A stretch of 15,328 bases of DNA from Anaerolineae bacterium (GCA_016928755.1 JAFGKB010000137.1:1-15328), one strand, 5' to 3'; positions 5,470-13,894 are shown, counted from the first letter of the stretch. The notes: generated from the sequence alone by a model not told the origin. Translations and numbers: made by a program.

Positions 5470-8400
5470 TTAACGCGACCCCAAAACATTATGTAAACTT
5501 TCACAGGCGGGACAGCCCCCACCAGGACGGATAATGGCATACCCATCTTGGGGGTCATAGCCATAACGCACGAAGTCGATATTCCAGACGATAATACAAC
5601 GGACCATACCGGTGTTAATGCCCAATTGGACAGCTTCGGCTAACCAAGCCGCCTGCTGAGAGTTATTAATCCCCCTGGCCCACGCGAACTGGTCAGAGAA
5701 GGTGGAAACACCTTCTTGAGAAGCATAGCCCATTTCAGTATAGAATAACTTCCGTGAGCCACCGAAGATATTATAATAAAGCTCGGTCTGGGGCAAGAAG
5801 TACCAGGAATGGTGTACACCGCCGGCCGGGTGACCGGAACGGGCCGAAGGTGCGGTTGCACCGGAGTTATGATGCGCGCCGATATAGTCCATACAGTTAG
5901 CTGCACCAGCGTTATAAAGACCTTCCATCCAAGGTTGGTCATCACAACCGTTAGCACTACAACCGCCGAAGTAGCCGGTAGGAGCCGGGGCGGCACTAAT
6001 CACAGCAGAACCGGGGTTCGCACCCTTGATAGCATTGTAAGCTGTACAAAGCAAATTGGTATAGGATTGAGGGCTAATATGACCGATCTGCCACTCGCGG
6101 TCGATGTTAGGTTCGTTCCAAACTTCAATAGCATCAGCACCAGCCGATGCCAGCCCGGCGACCCATTGCGCGTATTTCTCGGCGAAGCCCGGCTCAACCA
6201 CCATATTGGCGTTACCAAGAGCACTTAACTGGATTTTGAAGCCATTGGCATGGGCAACATTAACAATCCAGGCCGCATCTTCTCCGTAGCGAACCTGAAC
6301 CTTGGCCCAATTCATTCCTGAATAGTGCATTTTTTCGCCATAAGGCAATGAGAGGTCACGGACGTGCCCGCCCAATTCAAAACTACCAGAGGCGACCGGC
6401 GCGGCAACCGCAACCGGCGCAGTAGCAGCAGCGGTAGCGGCCTGTTCTTCACCGGCTTTGATGATAACCACCACAGCACCACCGGAGACCTCTTGCCCCC
6501 CAGCCTGTAATGTCCAGGTTCCCTTGAAGGTGCCATCTTGGTCAGGGGCAGCCATATCTACACTGATATCAACCGTATCACCGGCAGAAACTGCGCCGAC
6601 TTCAACATCTGAAACATCGGTCATCTTCTCACCACTGACGAAAACCAACTTAGTATCTTTGGGCCAGTCTTCCCCACCGGCATTACGCAAACGCCAGGTC
6701 TTGGTGAAATCTTCACCCTTCTCAAAATGTGTATTATCAGGGACACTGACATCGGCGACGAAGGCAGCCACTAACCCAGCGACATCAACTGTTGCCTCAT
6801 CATCCGCGCCATCCTCTTCACCCTCAGCCAGAGCGTCCTCACCTTCCGTAACCGTCTCAGTTACAGGGAGCGAGACCTGGATATCCATACTGCCTTTATT
6901 GACCCCAGAAACACTGGCCGCAATGCGATAGGTCCCGGTAACTTCAGGAGCCGTCCACATAAATTGCGGCTGCGCTAACGAAGTTTTAGTCTGGTTAAGC
7001 TGACCACCAGGGCCAGACATAGTCCAATCCACTTCAGGAACAGGATAGGTTTTAGATTCAGTCTGAGCTTGGTAGTCGGCCACAGCAGAAATCAGATTGG
7101 GCATATTGCCCTCTTCGAGAAGGTCGCGCAGGACAACACCACCCAAATGATAGCGGGCCGATAAATCTATGCGCGAACGCAGCCACTCAGGTGTACCTAA
7201 CCACATAGGCGCGGTTTCACTGCCAACAACCAGGCGACTGGCTCCGGTAGCGGGATCGGGTTCCAAGGCAGCAGAGCCAAGCTGAAATGTTAAAGCCGTC
7301 CCCGGCTCCACACTGTCAGTGACAACCTGAACAACCTGAATATTACTAAGCGGCTGCAAAAGGTCATTCATAACCAGCGTCTTCTGCCCATCGGTGCTTA
7401 AGGTACTAAAGACCGGCAATAGCTTATAACGATCCACTACCGAGGTGCCCCACTCCAAAATTTGCTCGGCAAATCCACCGGGAGCATAAGCATCCGGAGA
7501 AAGCGGCATTAAGACACGTAATTGATCCACAGCCTTCCCCAAGGCACCCCAGTCATAAGCACCGGTATCCAGAACTCCGGCATTCATCACCGGTTCATCA
7601 ACCGTTACACCAAGCCACATATTTTGCTCGTGTAAGGCTGCTGCTAAATCGGTGATAAAGGACGTGAAGACAGCCCGGTCACTGGCCTGTAGATTTCGGT
7701 AGTCAATGACTACACCCTGGTAGCCACCACTCTGGGCCAAGCCCACCAGATTTTGAATATGAGCGGTGCGGTCAGATTCAATATTCAACATATCACTGAC
7801 CAACGCCCAGTTAGGCGCACGGTCAGGAACCCAGTTACGCACAGTCGGCACTAGAGCAGGATTGCTACTAGAAGAAGCCAGCGGAAGTTGGGTGGCATCA
7901 CCACCTAATCCGCCCATTGTACCAATTAACATGCCGATAAGATCACCATCAGTAGCAATAGGCTCAATTTCGACAGGCGGTGGCCCCTCTATCTCAACAA
8001 CAATCTTCTGCGCCACCATACCACTCTGCATAACCATCACCGAATCCGGCAGAGCGGCTACATTAGCAACCAATACTTCGGCGTCACGGTCCAACTGTGT
8101 GGGTATCCAACGCCAGACTTCCCCATCCCAGGCATAGAGGTCCAAGGTCTCCCAAGGCTCAGCCTCATTAGGAATTAACACTTCCATACTTGCAGGATAG
8201 GGGTCTTTATTCTTAACACTGACCATGTAGTAAGGGCTTTTAGGCGTTAAATAAGGTGGCAGTGCATCACGGGCCACAGCGACATCCTCAGCTACTTCCG
8301 CCCCGGCAAAATCAGCCCGGGGGACAGTATCCAATTTAACACGCAGCTTTCCTTCCGTCTCAGGGTTAATATTAATGCTTAAGCCATCAGGATGGGTTAA

Positions 8401-8934
8401 GGAAGTTGTAGTCGCATCCAGAACTTCATAGCCCCCGCCAGCGGTAAGACGGCTTACCAGAGAAACAGGGGGCAATAATAGAATGGCAATAACCGCCACG
8501 CCAAGTACCACACCCACCAGCCAAAGTCGCTCGGCAAAGAATGCAGCAACGGTCGCCGGGACGGAAGGCCCACGAGCACCATCGTCGCCAGCAGTGTCTT
8601 CCTTTTTAGATTTAGCCGGCTTCTTACTTTTTTGAGGCTGTTTACGTCTTTTAGCAGCCTCAAAATCTTCGATCCGCACAACTGACGGACCAAGCTCCAC
8701 TACCTCTGGCTCGACCGCAGAACTATCAACTTCCATAGAAGTCTCTTCCACTTCAGCCATTTCATCACTCATTACCATCTCCGAGTCAACAGCAGTACTT
8801 TCCGTAGTAACAGGTGTTTCCACAGTTGATTGAGGTGCTGGTTCGGGAGCAGGATCGGAGGTAAGTTTAGGAGCAGCGCTATCTGGTGTAGCTTGCGTTT
8901 CCAAAACCTCATCCGGTTGATATTCATCACTCAT
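5470..8934 (-). CDS. Giant membrane-anchored protein: degenerate GH18-like, NBR1 Ig-like and clan GH-A-like glycosidase domains
   Basis: From ATG 8934 the protein has 1154 residues. Residues 1-90 are acidic and Pro/Glu/Val-rich; 95-115 are Lys/Arg-rich; 138-160 form one membrane segment, so the rest is outside. Residues 165-325 form a beta-rich region of unknown family. Residues about 360-625 resemble a GH18 barrel, but the DxxDxDxE site reads GVVIDYRNL with R413 where the catalytic Glu should be. An acidic linker (696-717) leads to an NBR1-type Ig domain (725-826; FTKTWRLRN, DWPKDTKLVF). After an Ala-rich linker comes a clan GH-A-like domain (about 850-1154) with likely acid/base E941 in EVWNEPN and nucleophile E1067 in YTEMGY. 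All seven cysteines lie in this last domain. The substrate is unknown. It has its own promoter and terminator. Confidence 0.82.
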   Translation of the reverse strand: MSDEYQPDEVLETQATPDSAAPKLTSDPAPEPAPQSTVETPVTTESTAVDSEMVMSDEMAEVEETSMEVDSSAVEPEVVELGPSVVRIEDFEAAKRRKQPQKSKKPAKSKKEDTAGDDGARGPSVPATVAAFFAERLWLVGVVLGVAVIAILLLPPVSLVSRLTAGGGYEVLDATTTSLTHPDGLSININPETEGKLRVKLDTVPRADFAGAEVAEDVAVARDALPPYLTPKSPYYMVSVKNKDPYPASMEVLIPNEAEPWETLDLYAWDGEVWRWIPTQLDRDAEVLVANVAALPDSVMVMQSGMVAQKIVVEIEGPPPVEIEPIATDGDLIGMLIGTMGGLGGDATQLPLASSSSNPALVPTVRNWVPDRAPNWALVSDMLNIESDRTAHIQNLVGLAQSGGYQGVVIDYRNLQASDRAVFTSFITDLAAALHEQNMWLGVTVDEPVMNAGVLDTGAYDWGALGKAVDQLRVLMPLSPDAYAPGGFAEQILEWGTSVVDRYKLLPVFSTLSTDGQKTLVMNDLLQPLSNIQVVQVVTDSVEPGTALTFQLGSAALEPDPATGASRLVVGSETAPMWLGTPEWLRSRIDLSARYHLGGVVLRDLLEEGNMPNLISAVADYQAQTESKTYPVPEVDWTMSGPGGQLNQTKTSLAQPQFMWTAPEVTGTYRIAASVSGVNKGSMDIQVSLPVTETVTEGEDALAEGEEDGADDEATVDVAGLVAAFVADVSVPDNTHFEKGEDFTKTWRLRNAGGEDWPKDTKLVFVSGEKMTDVSDVEVGAVSAGDTVDISVDMAAPDQDGTFKGTWTLQAGGQEVSGGAVVVIIKAGEEQAATAAATAPVAVAAPVASGSFELGGHVRDLSLPYGEKMHYSGMNWAKVQVRYGEDAAWIVNVAHANGFKIQLSALGNANMVVEPGFAEKYAQWVAGLASAGADAIEVWNEPNIDREWQIGHISPQSYTNLLCTAYNAIKGANPGSAVISAAPAPTGYFGGCSANGCDDQPWMEGLYNAGAANCMDYIGAHHNSGATAPSARSGHPAGGVHHSWYFLPQTELYYNIFGGSRKLFYTEMGYASQEGVSTFSDQFAWARGINNSQQAAWLAEAVQLGINTGMVRCIIVWNIDFVRYGYDPQDGYAIIRPGGGCPACESLHNVLGSR

Positions 8935-8942
8935 ATCAGATT

Positions 8943-8947
8943 CCTCC
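8943..8947 (-). promoter_or_regulatory. Ribosome binding site deciding the giant glycosidase start
   Basis: GGAGG on the minus strand lies eight bases before ATG 8934. A TTG five codons upstream (8949) stays in frame, but the Shine-Dalgarno sequence itself would then be coding, so the ATG is preferred. Confidence 0.8.
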
Positions 8948-8990
8948 AAAGGCTATCTTCTTGATCCTAACTAAGGACATAGCAGGAAGT

Positions 8991-9018
8991 ATTTTAACAC
9001 ATGGCTAAAGAATGACAA
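8991..9018 (-). promoter_or_regulatory. Extended -10 promoter for the giant glycosidase gene
   Basis: On the minus strand TTGTCA (9018-9013) is followed after 16 bases by TAAAAT (8996-8991), preceded by TGT. The predicted start near 8984 gives a leader of about 50 bases. It lies in the 100-base gap after the GAF gene. Confidence 0.65.
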
Positions 9019-9034
9019 GAGAAAAGAGAAAAAG

Positions 9035-9616
9035 TCACATTCTCTTCTCCAAAGCCTTTGCTGCCAAGTCAGCAAGCATTGTCGCAAGCATTATATCAGA
9101 TTGGATAAAGGGTGTTGGTTTATTGATAATCTCAATAACACCAATCGGTTCATCTTGAGACATAACCGGAACACATAAAATGGAGCGCGTTAAAAAAGCA
9201 AATTCCTGGTCTACTTCACTAGAAAAGCGCCAATCCTGGCGCGTATTATCCACAACGACCAACATACTATTTTCAAGTGACCAACCGGCCACACCGATAT
9301 CATCCTTAATACGATGGCCAGAGAGTTGGGATTGCAAACCACCTTGAACAACAACAAAGACCAGTTCCCCAGCATCGCGGTCCCAGTAGGCCAATGACCC
9401 ATCCTGCGCCCCAACCACAGCCAGGATATTTTCCAAGCACTCTTGAAAGAGCACCAGCGGCTCCTCGGCGGACAATACTTCCTGTGCCCTCCAATATATG
9501 CCAGCAGCAACACCAACAGCACGACGGGCTTCCTGAAGCTCCAGTTTCAGAGTCTCATTTTCTCTCTGTAATCGTGCGCCTTCTTGCTGCAAAAATCGCA
9601 CAGCCTGCGTACTCAT
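9035..9616 (-). CDS. Coiled-coil GAF domain protein
   Basis: The protein has 193 residues. Residues 4-35 form a short coiled coil (QQEGARLQRENETLKLELQE). Residues about 45-190 form a GAF domain: a helix with LFQECLENIL, the strand DGSLAYWD, the turn GVAGWSLEN, the strand ILCVPVM, and the signature IGVIEIINKP near the end. GAF domains bind small ligands or act as dimerisation and sensory modules. No kinase, cyclase, GGDEF or HTH output domain is attached, so it must signal through a partner or serve as a dimeric adaptor. The ATG at 9616 has GGGAGG five bases upstream. An extended -10 promoter lies about 120 bases further up, and the next gene has its own promoter, so it may be monocistronic. 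The domain call is confident; ligand and partner are unknown. Confidence 0.85.
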   Translation of the reverse strand: MSTQAVRFLQQEGARLQRENETLKLELQEARRAVGVAAGIYWRAQEVLSAEEPLVLFQECLENILAVVGAQDGSLAYWDRDAGELVFVVVQGGLQSQLSGHRIKDDIGVAGWSLENSMLVVVDNTRQDWRFSSEVDQEFAFLTRSILCVPVMSQDEPIGVIEIINKPTPFIQSDIMLATMLADLAAKALEKRM

Positions 9617-9734
9617 CTCAGCCTCCCTTTTTTCTATTTACCTGCAACATAACTACCCTAAAACGCCACCACAAAAACAACTAAAAACCGGGATTGGGCT
9701 GCTTCACTTCACTCCGCTCTCCACCGTTTTTTAC

Positions 9735-9743
9735 ATTGTATCA
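9735..9743 (-). promoter_or_regulatory. Extended -10 promoter element for the GAF gene
   Basis: On the minus strand TGATACAAT gives an extended -10 (TGn plus TACAAT), the same nine bases found upstream of the nuclease gene at 1145-1153. Only a weak -35 (TTAAAC, 18-base spacing) is visible. The leader would be about 110 bases. Confidence 0.45.
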
Positions 9744-9806
9744 CGATGTGAGATGGAAGTTTAACGCAGAGGTATGAAATTGCAAGGTTTTAAAGTGCGT
9801 TTCACC

Positions 9807-10946
9807 TCACATAACAGAGAGATAGGCCTGCCAGGTAGCCTCCGCTGTTTTCTGCCAAGAGAACTTGCTGGCTTGTTGGATTGCAAGGCGTTGAAAATTT
9901 GTGTAAAATTCGTTATCGGTCAACAAACGAATTAAGGCATTTGCCTGTCCTGTAATATCAGCGGGGGGGACCAAAATACCGCCAGCCGCAACAACTTCTG
10001 GAAGACTGGACGTGGCAGACCCTACAACGGGCACGCCGCAGGAGAGCGATTCCAACGGTGGTAAACCGAAACCCTCATAATATGAAGGAAAAAGAAAAAC
10101 ACGTGCCCCACGATAGAGAGACGGCTTCATCTCCTCCGGCACAAAGCCGGTAAACTGGACAGCCGTACTTTCCAGTTCCGCCTCATACGCTAACCGCCGG
10201 GGGTCAGGCGCAAAGTCTGTATCCAACTCAGGCAACTTGCCGGCAACCACCAATTGCAAACCGGGGACAATATGCCGGACGATGGCAAAAGCCTGGAAAA
10301 CCGCGGCAACATTCTTACGACTGTCAAAGCCACCCAGGTAAAGTATATAACCGGGGGCCAGTCCCAGAGAATCCAACACCGCCACGTCATTAGGGCTAGG
10401 TTGCGGATGATAAGCGTCATCAGCCGCCAGCCAGATAGACCGAACACGGTGACCCGGTACATTTAGATGTTGGATTATATCGGCACGGGAAGCTGCGGAG
10501 TCCGTGATTAACAACGTAGCGCGTGCGGCGGTGGCACTCACAAGCCTGGTATAAAGGCGGACATCCCAACGCTGACGATAAGCAGGTAACAACAAGGGGA
10601 TTAAATCGTGTATTGTTACTACCGTAGGGGGTGCACAAGAGACCGGTGGTGACCAGTAAGGTATATGCAACAGATCAACTGCCAGCTTTTTTGCAACCCA
10701 GGGTACAGATACCTGCTCCCAGTATACCTTTCCCAAAGGAAAACGCTGCAACGACGTGGGCAACGGCACCGGAATCAATGCTACATTAGATGCCGTTGCC
10801 TGCAAAGTTACAGCCGAATCAGGTACTAATAGAGAAAACCTAGCTTCAGGGTGTAAACGCGACAGAGCGCCAAGTAAATAGTGCAGGTACTGCCCACTCC
10901 CGGTATGAGAATGCTGCCAGAACCAGCCACTTAACGCAATATGCAA
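9807..10946 (-). CDS. GT4-type (GT-B fold) glycosyltransferase
   Basis: This 379-residue protein has the length and layout of a soluble GT4 retaining glycosyltransferase. The N-terminal domain carries the glycine-rich acceptor-side loop HTGSGQYLHYLL (residues 14-25) and the IHDLIPLL strand (112-119). The C-terminal nucleotide-sugar domain shows LYLGGFDSRKN (203-212), the helix FLFPSYYEGFGLPPLE with the EX7E pair E291 and E299, and CGVPVVGS. Such enzymes transfer a sugar from a nucleotide donor onto a glycan, lipid or protein; donor and acceptor cannot be read here. The start is TTG 10944-10946 with GGGAGG ten bases upstream, inside the end of the zinc-ribbon/cold-shock gene. The two genes are five bases apart, so translation is probably coupled. 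No other polysaccharide gene is present in the window. Confidence 0.88.
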   Translation of the reverse strand: MHIALSGWFWQHSHTGSGQYLHYLLGALSRLHPEARFSLLVPDSAVTLQATASNVALIPVPLPTSLQRFPLGKVYWEQVSVPWVAKKLAVDLLHIPYWSPPVSCAPPTVVTIHDLIPLLLPAYRQRWDVRLYTRLVSATAARATLLITDSAASRADIIQHLNVPGHRVRSIWLAADDAYHPQPSPNDVAVLDSLGLAPGYILYLGGFDSRKNVAAVFQAFAIVRHIVPGLQLVVAGKLPELDTDFAPDPRRLAYEAELESTAVQFTGFVPEEMKPSLYRGARVFLFPSYYEGFGLPPLESLSCGVPVVGSATSSLPEVVAAGGILVPPADITGQANALIRLLTDNEFYTNFQRLAIQQASKFSWQKTAEATWQAYLSVM

Positions 10947-10951
10947 ATCGT

Positions 10952-11320
10952 TTATACCTCCCGCAGGTGAATATTCACCGCTTGTGGCCCACGGTCTGTC
11001 ATAATAAGCTCATACCAGACCGGTGCTTCTTCCTTGAGTACCAGGCCCATATCATCCATTGTAACGCCGGTACGGTGGAAGAAAACTTCAGAACCATCTT
11101 GTTGGACAATAAAGCCAAATCCCTTATCGTCACGATACCATTTCACAATCCCGGCCTTTAACCCAGGTGAAACGGAGGCTTCAAGTTGGCGACAATCAGG
11201 GCAGGTATCAGGGGCAACAATATCAAAACCCAATTCAGCCTGGCGACGTTGTTCTTCAATCGAAAAGACAAATTTCTTACCACATTGCTCACATACAACA
11301 AACTCATCACTATAAGACAT
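10952..11320 (-). CDS. Zinc-ribbon / cold-shock domain fusion protein
   Basis: The protein has 122 residues and two domains. Residues 7-46 form a zinc ribbon with C10-x2-C13 and C40-x2-C43, including CGKKFVFSIEEQ and GFDIVAPDTCPDCR, typical of the short zf-trcl ribbon. Residues 54-120 form a cold-shock domain (OB fold) with RNP1 as KGFGFI (66-71) and RNP2 as VFFH (79-82), expected to bind single-stranded RNA or DNA. Ordinary CspA proteins have about 70 residues and no ribbon. The ATG at 11320 has GAGG five bases upstream within GAGGAAGAT. It follows gyrA by 80 bases with no strong terminator, so it may be read from the gyrA promoter, and it runs straight into the glycosyltransferase gene. A role as a nucleic-acid chaperone or translation regulator is likely by family; targets are unknown. 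Confidence 0.88.
   Translation of the reverse strand: MSYSDEFVVCEQCGKKFVFSIEEQRRQAELGFDIVAPDTCPDCRQLEASVSPGLKAGIVKWYRDDKGFGFIVQQDGSEVFFHRTGVTMDDMGLVLKEEAPVWYELIMTDRGPQAVNIHLREV
10957..10962 (-). promoter_or_regulatory. Ribosome binding site of the glycosyltransferase, inside the preceding gene
   Basis: GGGAGG on the minus strand overlaps the last codons of the cold-shock gene (its stop is 10954-10952) and precedes the TTG start by ten bases. It supports the non-ATG start and translational coupling. Confidence 0.55.
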
Positions 11321-11400
11321 ATCTTCCTCTTCTAAATTTATTCAAAACCAAAAGCACAGATAACAATTCACTTTTTCCCCACAAAAAAATTCTCGCTCTA

Positions 11401-13836
11401 TTAACCTCTTAGACGTGGGGCAAAGACTACAACAGTTGCCACTTTCTCACTTCCTTGTAATGCGATACAAGAATCACCGGCTGCCGTACGTCCCAGTTCT
11501 GGTGTAGATTGTGCTACAGTAGTCTTAGCTCCGCCCTGATTCGTCACCGGGAAAAACCGGTAAGATTTCGCAACTGTGCCAATACCCACCAAAGTCTCAC
11601 CACCCGCTAGCCGTGCGATTAAGACACCTTTGCCTCCCCGACGCTGAGTGGGCAGCGAATCAAATTCACACCGCTTGGCATTGGCATTACTAGAAACCGT
11701 CAACAGTGTGGTATCGGATACCACTTTAGTAATACCGGTTAGGCATTCCTCCTTGTCTAAACGAATACCACTGATACCGCCGGCTTTAGCCCCAGAAGGT
11801 CGTACTTCAGAAACCGAGAAACGGATACCTTGTCCCGCCGAAGATGCGAGAACGACTTCATCTTCCTCTGCGACCCATACCACACCAACCAGGGTATCCC
11901 CCGCATCTAAGCGCAGCACTTGAGCCAAGCCAAGCCCTACGCCGGGTAATTCCTCTGAACTTAGTCGCTTAACCTTACCCTGGGCGGTGGCAAACATCAC
12001 CATGCCACCTTCTGGCGGTGTGGAGGGCAATGTCAACGCCGCAACAAGCGCGCCATCCTGACCACGGGTTAAGGTACCCCAGGAAGCCCCGTGTCCATCC
12101 CAGGCGACACCATCAGGTAACTGGTGAACCGGTAACGCCACTGCATTCCCGGTTTTCGTAAAAAGGTATAGCGTGTCACGGGTGGAAGCAGAGATTAAGG
12201 CTAACGGCGCATCTTCGGGGCTACGATTTACACGCGGCGGAGCTTTACCATCATCCGGTACCCGGCCCACAATCCCAGACCGCGACGCCGTCACCCATAC
12301 CGGCTCATCAGGAGTCAAGGCATCTGCAACAACCTTCGCCCCTTTTACATCCAAGATATGAGTACGCCGGGTATCGCTATATTGGTCCTTAAGCGCCAAA
12401 ATATCATCACGGATAATATCCCGTTGGCGTTTTGGGGAAGCTAATAACGCTTCCAAATCCTCAATAGTTGCAAGCAACTCTTTGTATTCATCTTTGAGCT
12501 TCTTGCGTTCTAAAGCAGCAAGTCGCCGGAGCTGCATATCAAGAATTGCCTGTGCTTGTACTTCGCTAAGCTTAAACTTCCGTTGCAGATTCTTCTTCGC
12601 AGTATCTGGTGTCTTGGAACGCCGGATAAGGTCAATGACCTCATCGAGATTATCCAATGCGATGAGAAGCCCTTCGACGATATGGGCACGCGCACGCGCT
12701 TTCTCAAGCAGATAATGCGAACGCCGTACCAGAACCTCAAGGCGGTGATTGAGGAAGTACAATAACATCTTCTTCAAAGAAAGTCGCCGTGGTTCTCCAT
12801 TGACCAACGCCAACAAAATAAGGCTGTAGCGAGTCTCCAAAGTGGTATGTTTATACAGGTCGGCCAAAACTTCATCGGCATCCGCATTTTGATTAAGCTC
12901 AATCACCAATCGCATACCCTGGCGGTCAGACTCATCACGTAAATCAGCAACACCCTCAATCTTGCCGGCACGGACATACTTAGCGATACCCTCAATAAGA
13001 GAGCCTTTATTGATTTGATAGGGAATCTCTGTGATTACAATCCGCTGCCGGCCACGGGCGGCTTCCTCAAGATGCGCGCGAGCGCGTACAGTGACCCGAC
13101 CCCGCCCTGTTGCATAAGCCTTAAGAAGAGCGTTCTCCCCGTCTTCACGGTCACGACGATAGACCAATCCCCCGGTAGGAAAATCCGGGCCGGTGATAAA
13201 CTCCATTAAGTCCTCAACAGCGATATCTTCCTGTTGTTCCCAGTTATTCAAAAGGTGAACACACGCATCAATGACCTCGCCTAAGTTGTGCGGGGGAATA
13301 TTGGTAGACATCCCAACTGCAATACCAGAAGAACCATTGATTAATAAATTGGGTAAACGGGAAGGTAATACAATCGGCTCTTTTAAGGTCCCATCAAAGT
13401 TATCCGACCAATCTACCGTATCCTTATCAATATCGGTCAGTAAATCCAGAGCCACCGACGCCATACGAGCCTCGGTATAACGCATCGCCGCCGGGGCATC
13501 CCCATCAATAGAACCAAAGTTACCCTGACCATCAACCACGGGATAACGCATTGAAAAGTCCTGGGCCAGACGCGCCATAGCATCATAAACCGCTGAATCA
13601 CCGTGCGGGTGGTATTTACCCAACACTTCACCCACGATACGGGCTGATTTTTTATATGGGGTGCCAGGACGTATCCCCATATCGTGCATCGCATAAAGAA
13701 TACGACGCTGTACAGGTTTGAGGCCATCACGCACATCGGGCAGCGCCCGCGATACAATGACACTCATCGCATAATCTAAATAAGCATGTTTGACTTTAGT
13801 ATTAATGTCAACTTGCCGAACAATTCCAATTTCCAT
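11401..13836 (-). CDS. gyrA: DNA gyrase subunit A (type IIA topoisomerase A subunit)
   Basis: The protein has 811 residues. It cuts and rejoins DNA in the gyrase A2B2 complex, introducing negative supercoils with GyrB and ATP. The N-terminal domain is canonical: RALPDVRDGLKPVQRRILYAM, KYHPHGDSAVYDAM with S81 and D85 at the quinolone-determining positions (both in the sensitive-type state), and DGDAPAAMRYTEARM with catalytic Y120. The C-terminal beta-pinwheel (about 505-811) has six blade-like repeats. The GyrA box QRRGGKG, usually in blade 1 (near 560 in E. coli), is absent there; a perfect copy is at 731-737, in about blade 5. Topoisomerase IV subunit A is therefore a possible alternative, but gyrase is favoured. 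The ATG at 13836 has GAGGAG six bases upstream. No gyrB is nearby. Confidence 0.9.
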   Translation of the reverse strand: MEIGIVRQVDINTKVKHAYLDYAMSVIVSRALPDVRDGLKPVQRRILYAMHDMGIRPGTPYKKSARIVGEVLGKYHPHGDSAVYDAMARLAQDFSMRYPVVDGQGNFGSIDGDAPAAMRYTEARMASVALDLLTDIDKDTVDWSDNFDGTLKEPIVLPSRLPNLLINGSSGIAVGMSTNIPPHNLGEVIDACVHLLNNWEQQEDIAVEDLMEFITGPDFPTGGLVYRRDREDGENALLKAYATGRGRVTVRARAHLEEAARGRQRIVITEIPYQINKGSLIEGIAKYVRAGKIEGVADLRDESDRQGMRLVIELNQNADADEVLADLYKHTTLETRYSLILLALVNGEPRRLSLKKMLLYFLNHRLEVLVRRSHYLLEKARARAHIVEGLLIALDNLDEVIDLIRRSKTPDTAKKNLQRKFKLSEVQAQAILDMQLRRLAALERKKLKDEYKELLATIEDLEALLASPKRQRDIIRDDILALKDQYSDTRRTHILDVKGAKVVADALTPDEPVWVTASRSGIVGRVPDDGKAPPRVNRSPEDAPLALISASTRDTLYLFTKTGNAVALPVHQLPDGVAWDGHGASWGTLTRGQDGALVAALTLPSTPPEGGMVMFATAQGKVKRLSSEELPGVGLGLAQVLRLDAGDTLVGVVWVAEEDEVVLASSAGQGIRFSVSEVRPSGAKAGGISGIRLDKEECLTGITKVVSDTTLLTVSSNANAKRCEFDSLPTQRRGGKGVLIARLAGGETLVGIGTVAKSYRFFPVTNQGGAKTTVAQSTPELGRTAAGDSCIALQGSEKVATVVVFAPRLRG

Positions 13837-13865
13837 TCACATCTCCTCGTAAATCTCTCACGTTA

Positions 13866-13894
13866 ACTATACGTTAGGAGCGAAGTTTTAGCAA
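13866..13894 (-). promoter_or_regulatory. Sigma-70-type promoter for gyrA
   Basis: On the minus strand TTGCTA (13894-13889) is followed after exactly 17 bases by TATAGT (13871-13866). The -10 lies about 30 bases before the ATG, giving a leader of roughly 23 bases. A palindrome (13898-13921) sits directly upstream of the -35. Confidence 0.6.

Noticed and set aside
5350..5496. Small plus-strand frame starting with GTG inside the convergent gap
   Set aside because: It has no ribosome binding site, runs through the 5403-5434 terminator hairpin and overlaps the end of the glycosidase gene antisense.
6458..6931. 157-codon plus-strand frame antisense to the glycosidase gene
   Set aside because: Ser/Thr/Pro/Ala-rich composition with no domain; it is a frame shadow of the Ig domain and acidic linker coding on the minus strand.
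8935..8949. TTG at 8949 as start of the giant glycosidase
   Set aside because: The extra five codons contain the GGAGG that is ideally spaced for ATG 8934.
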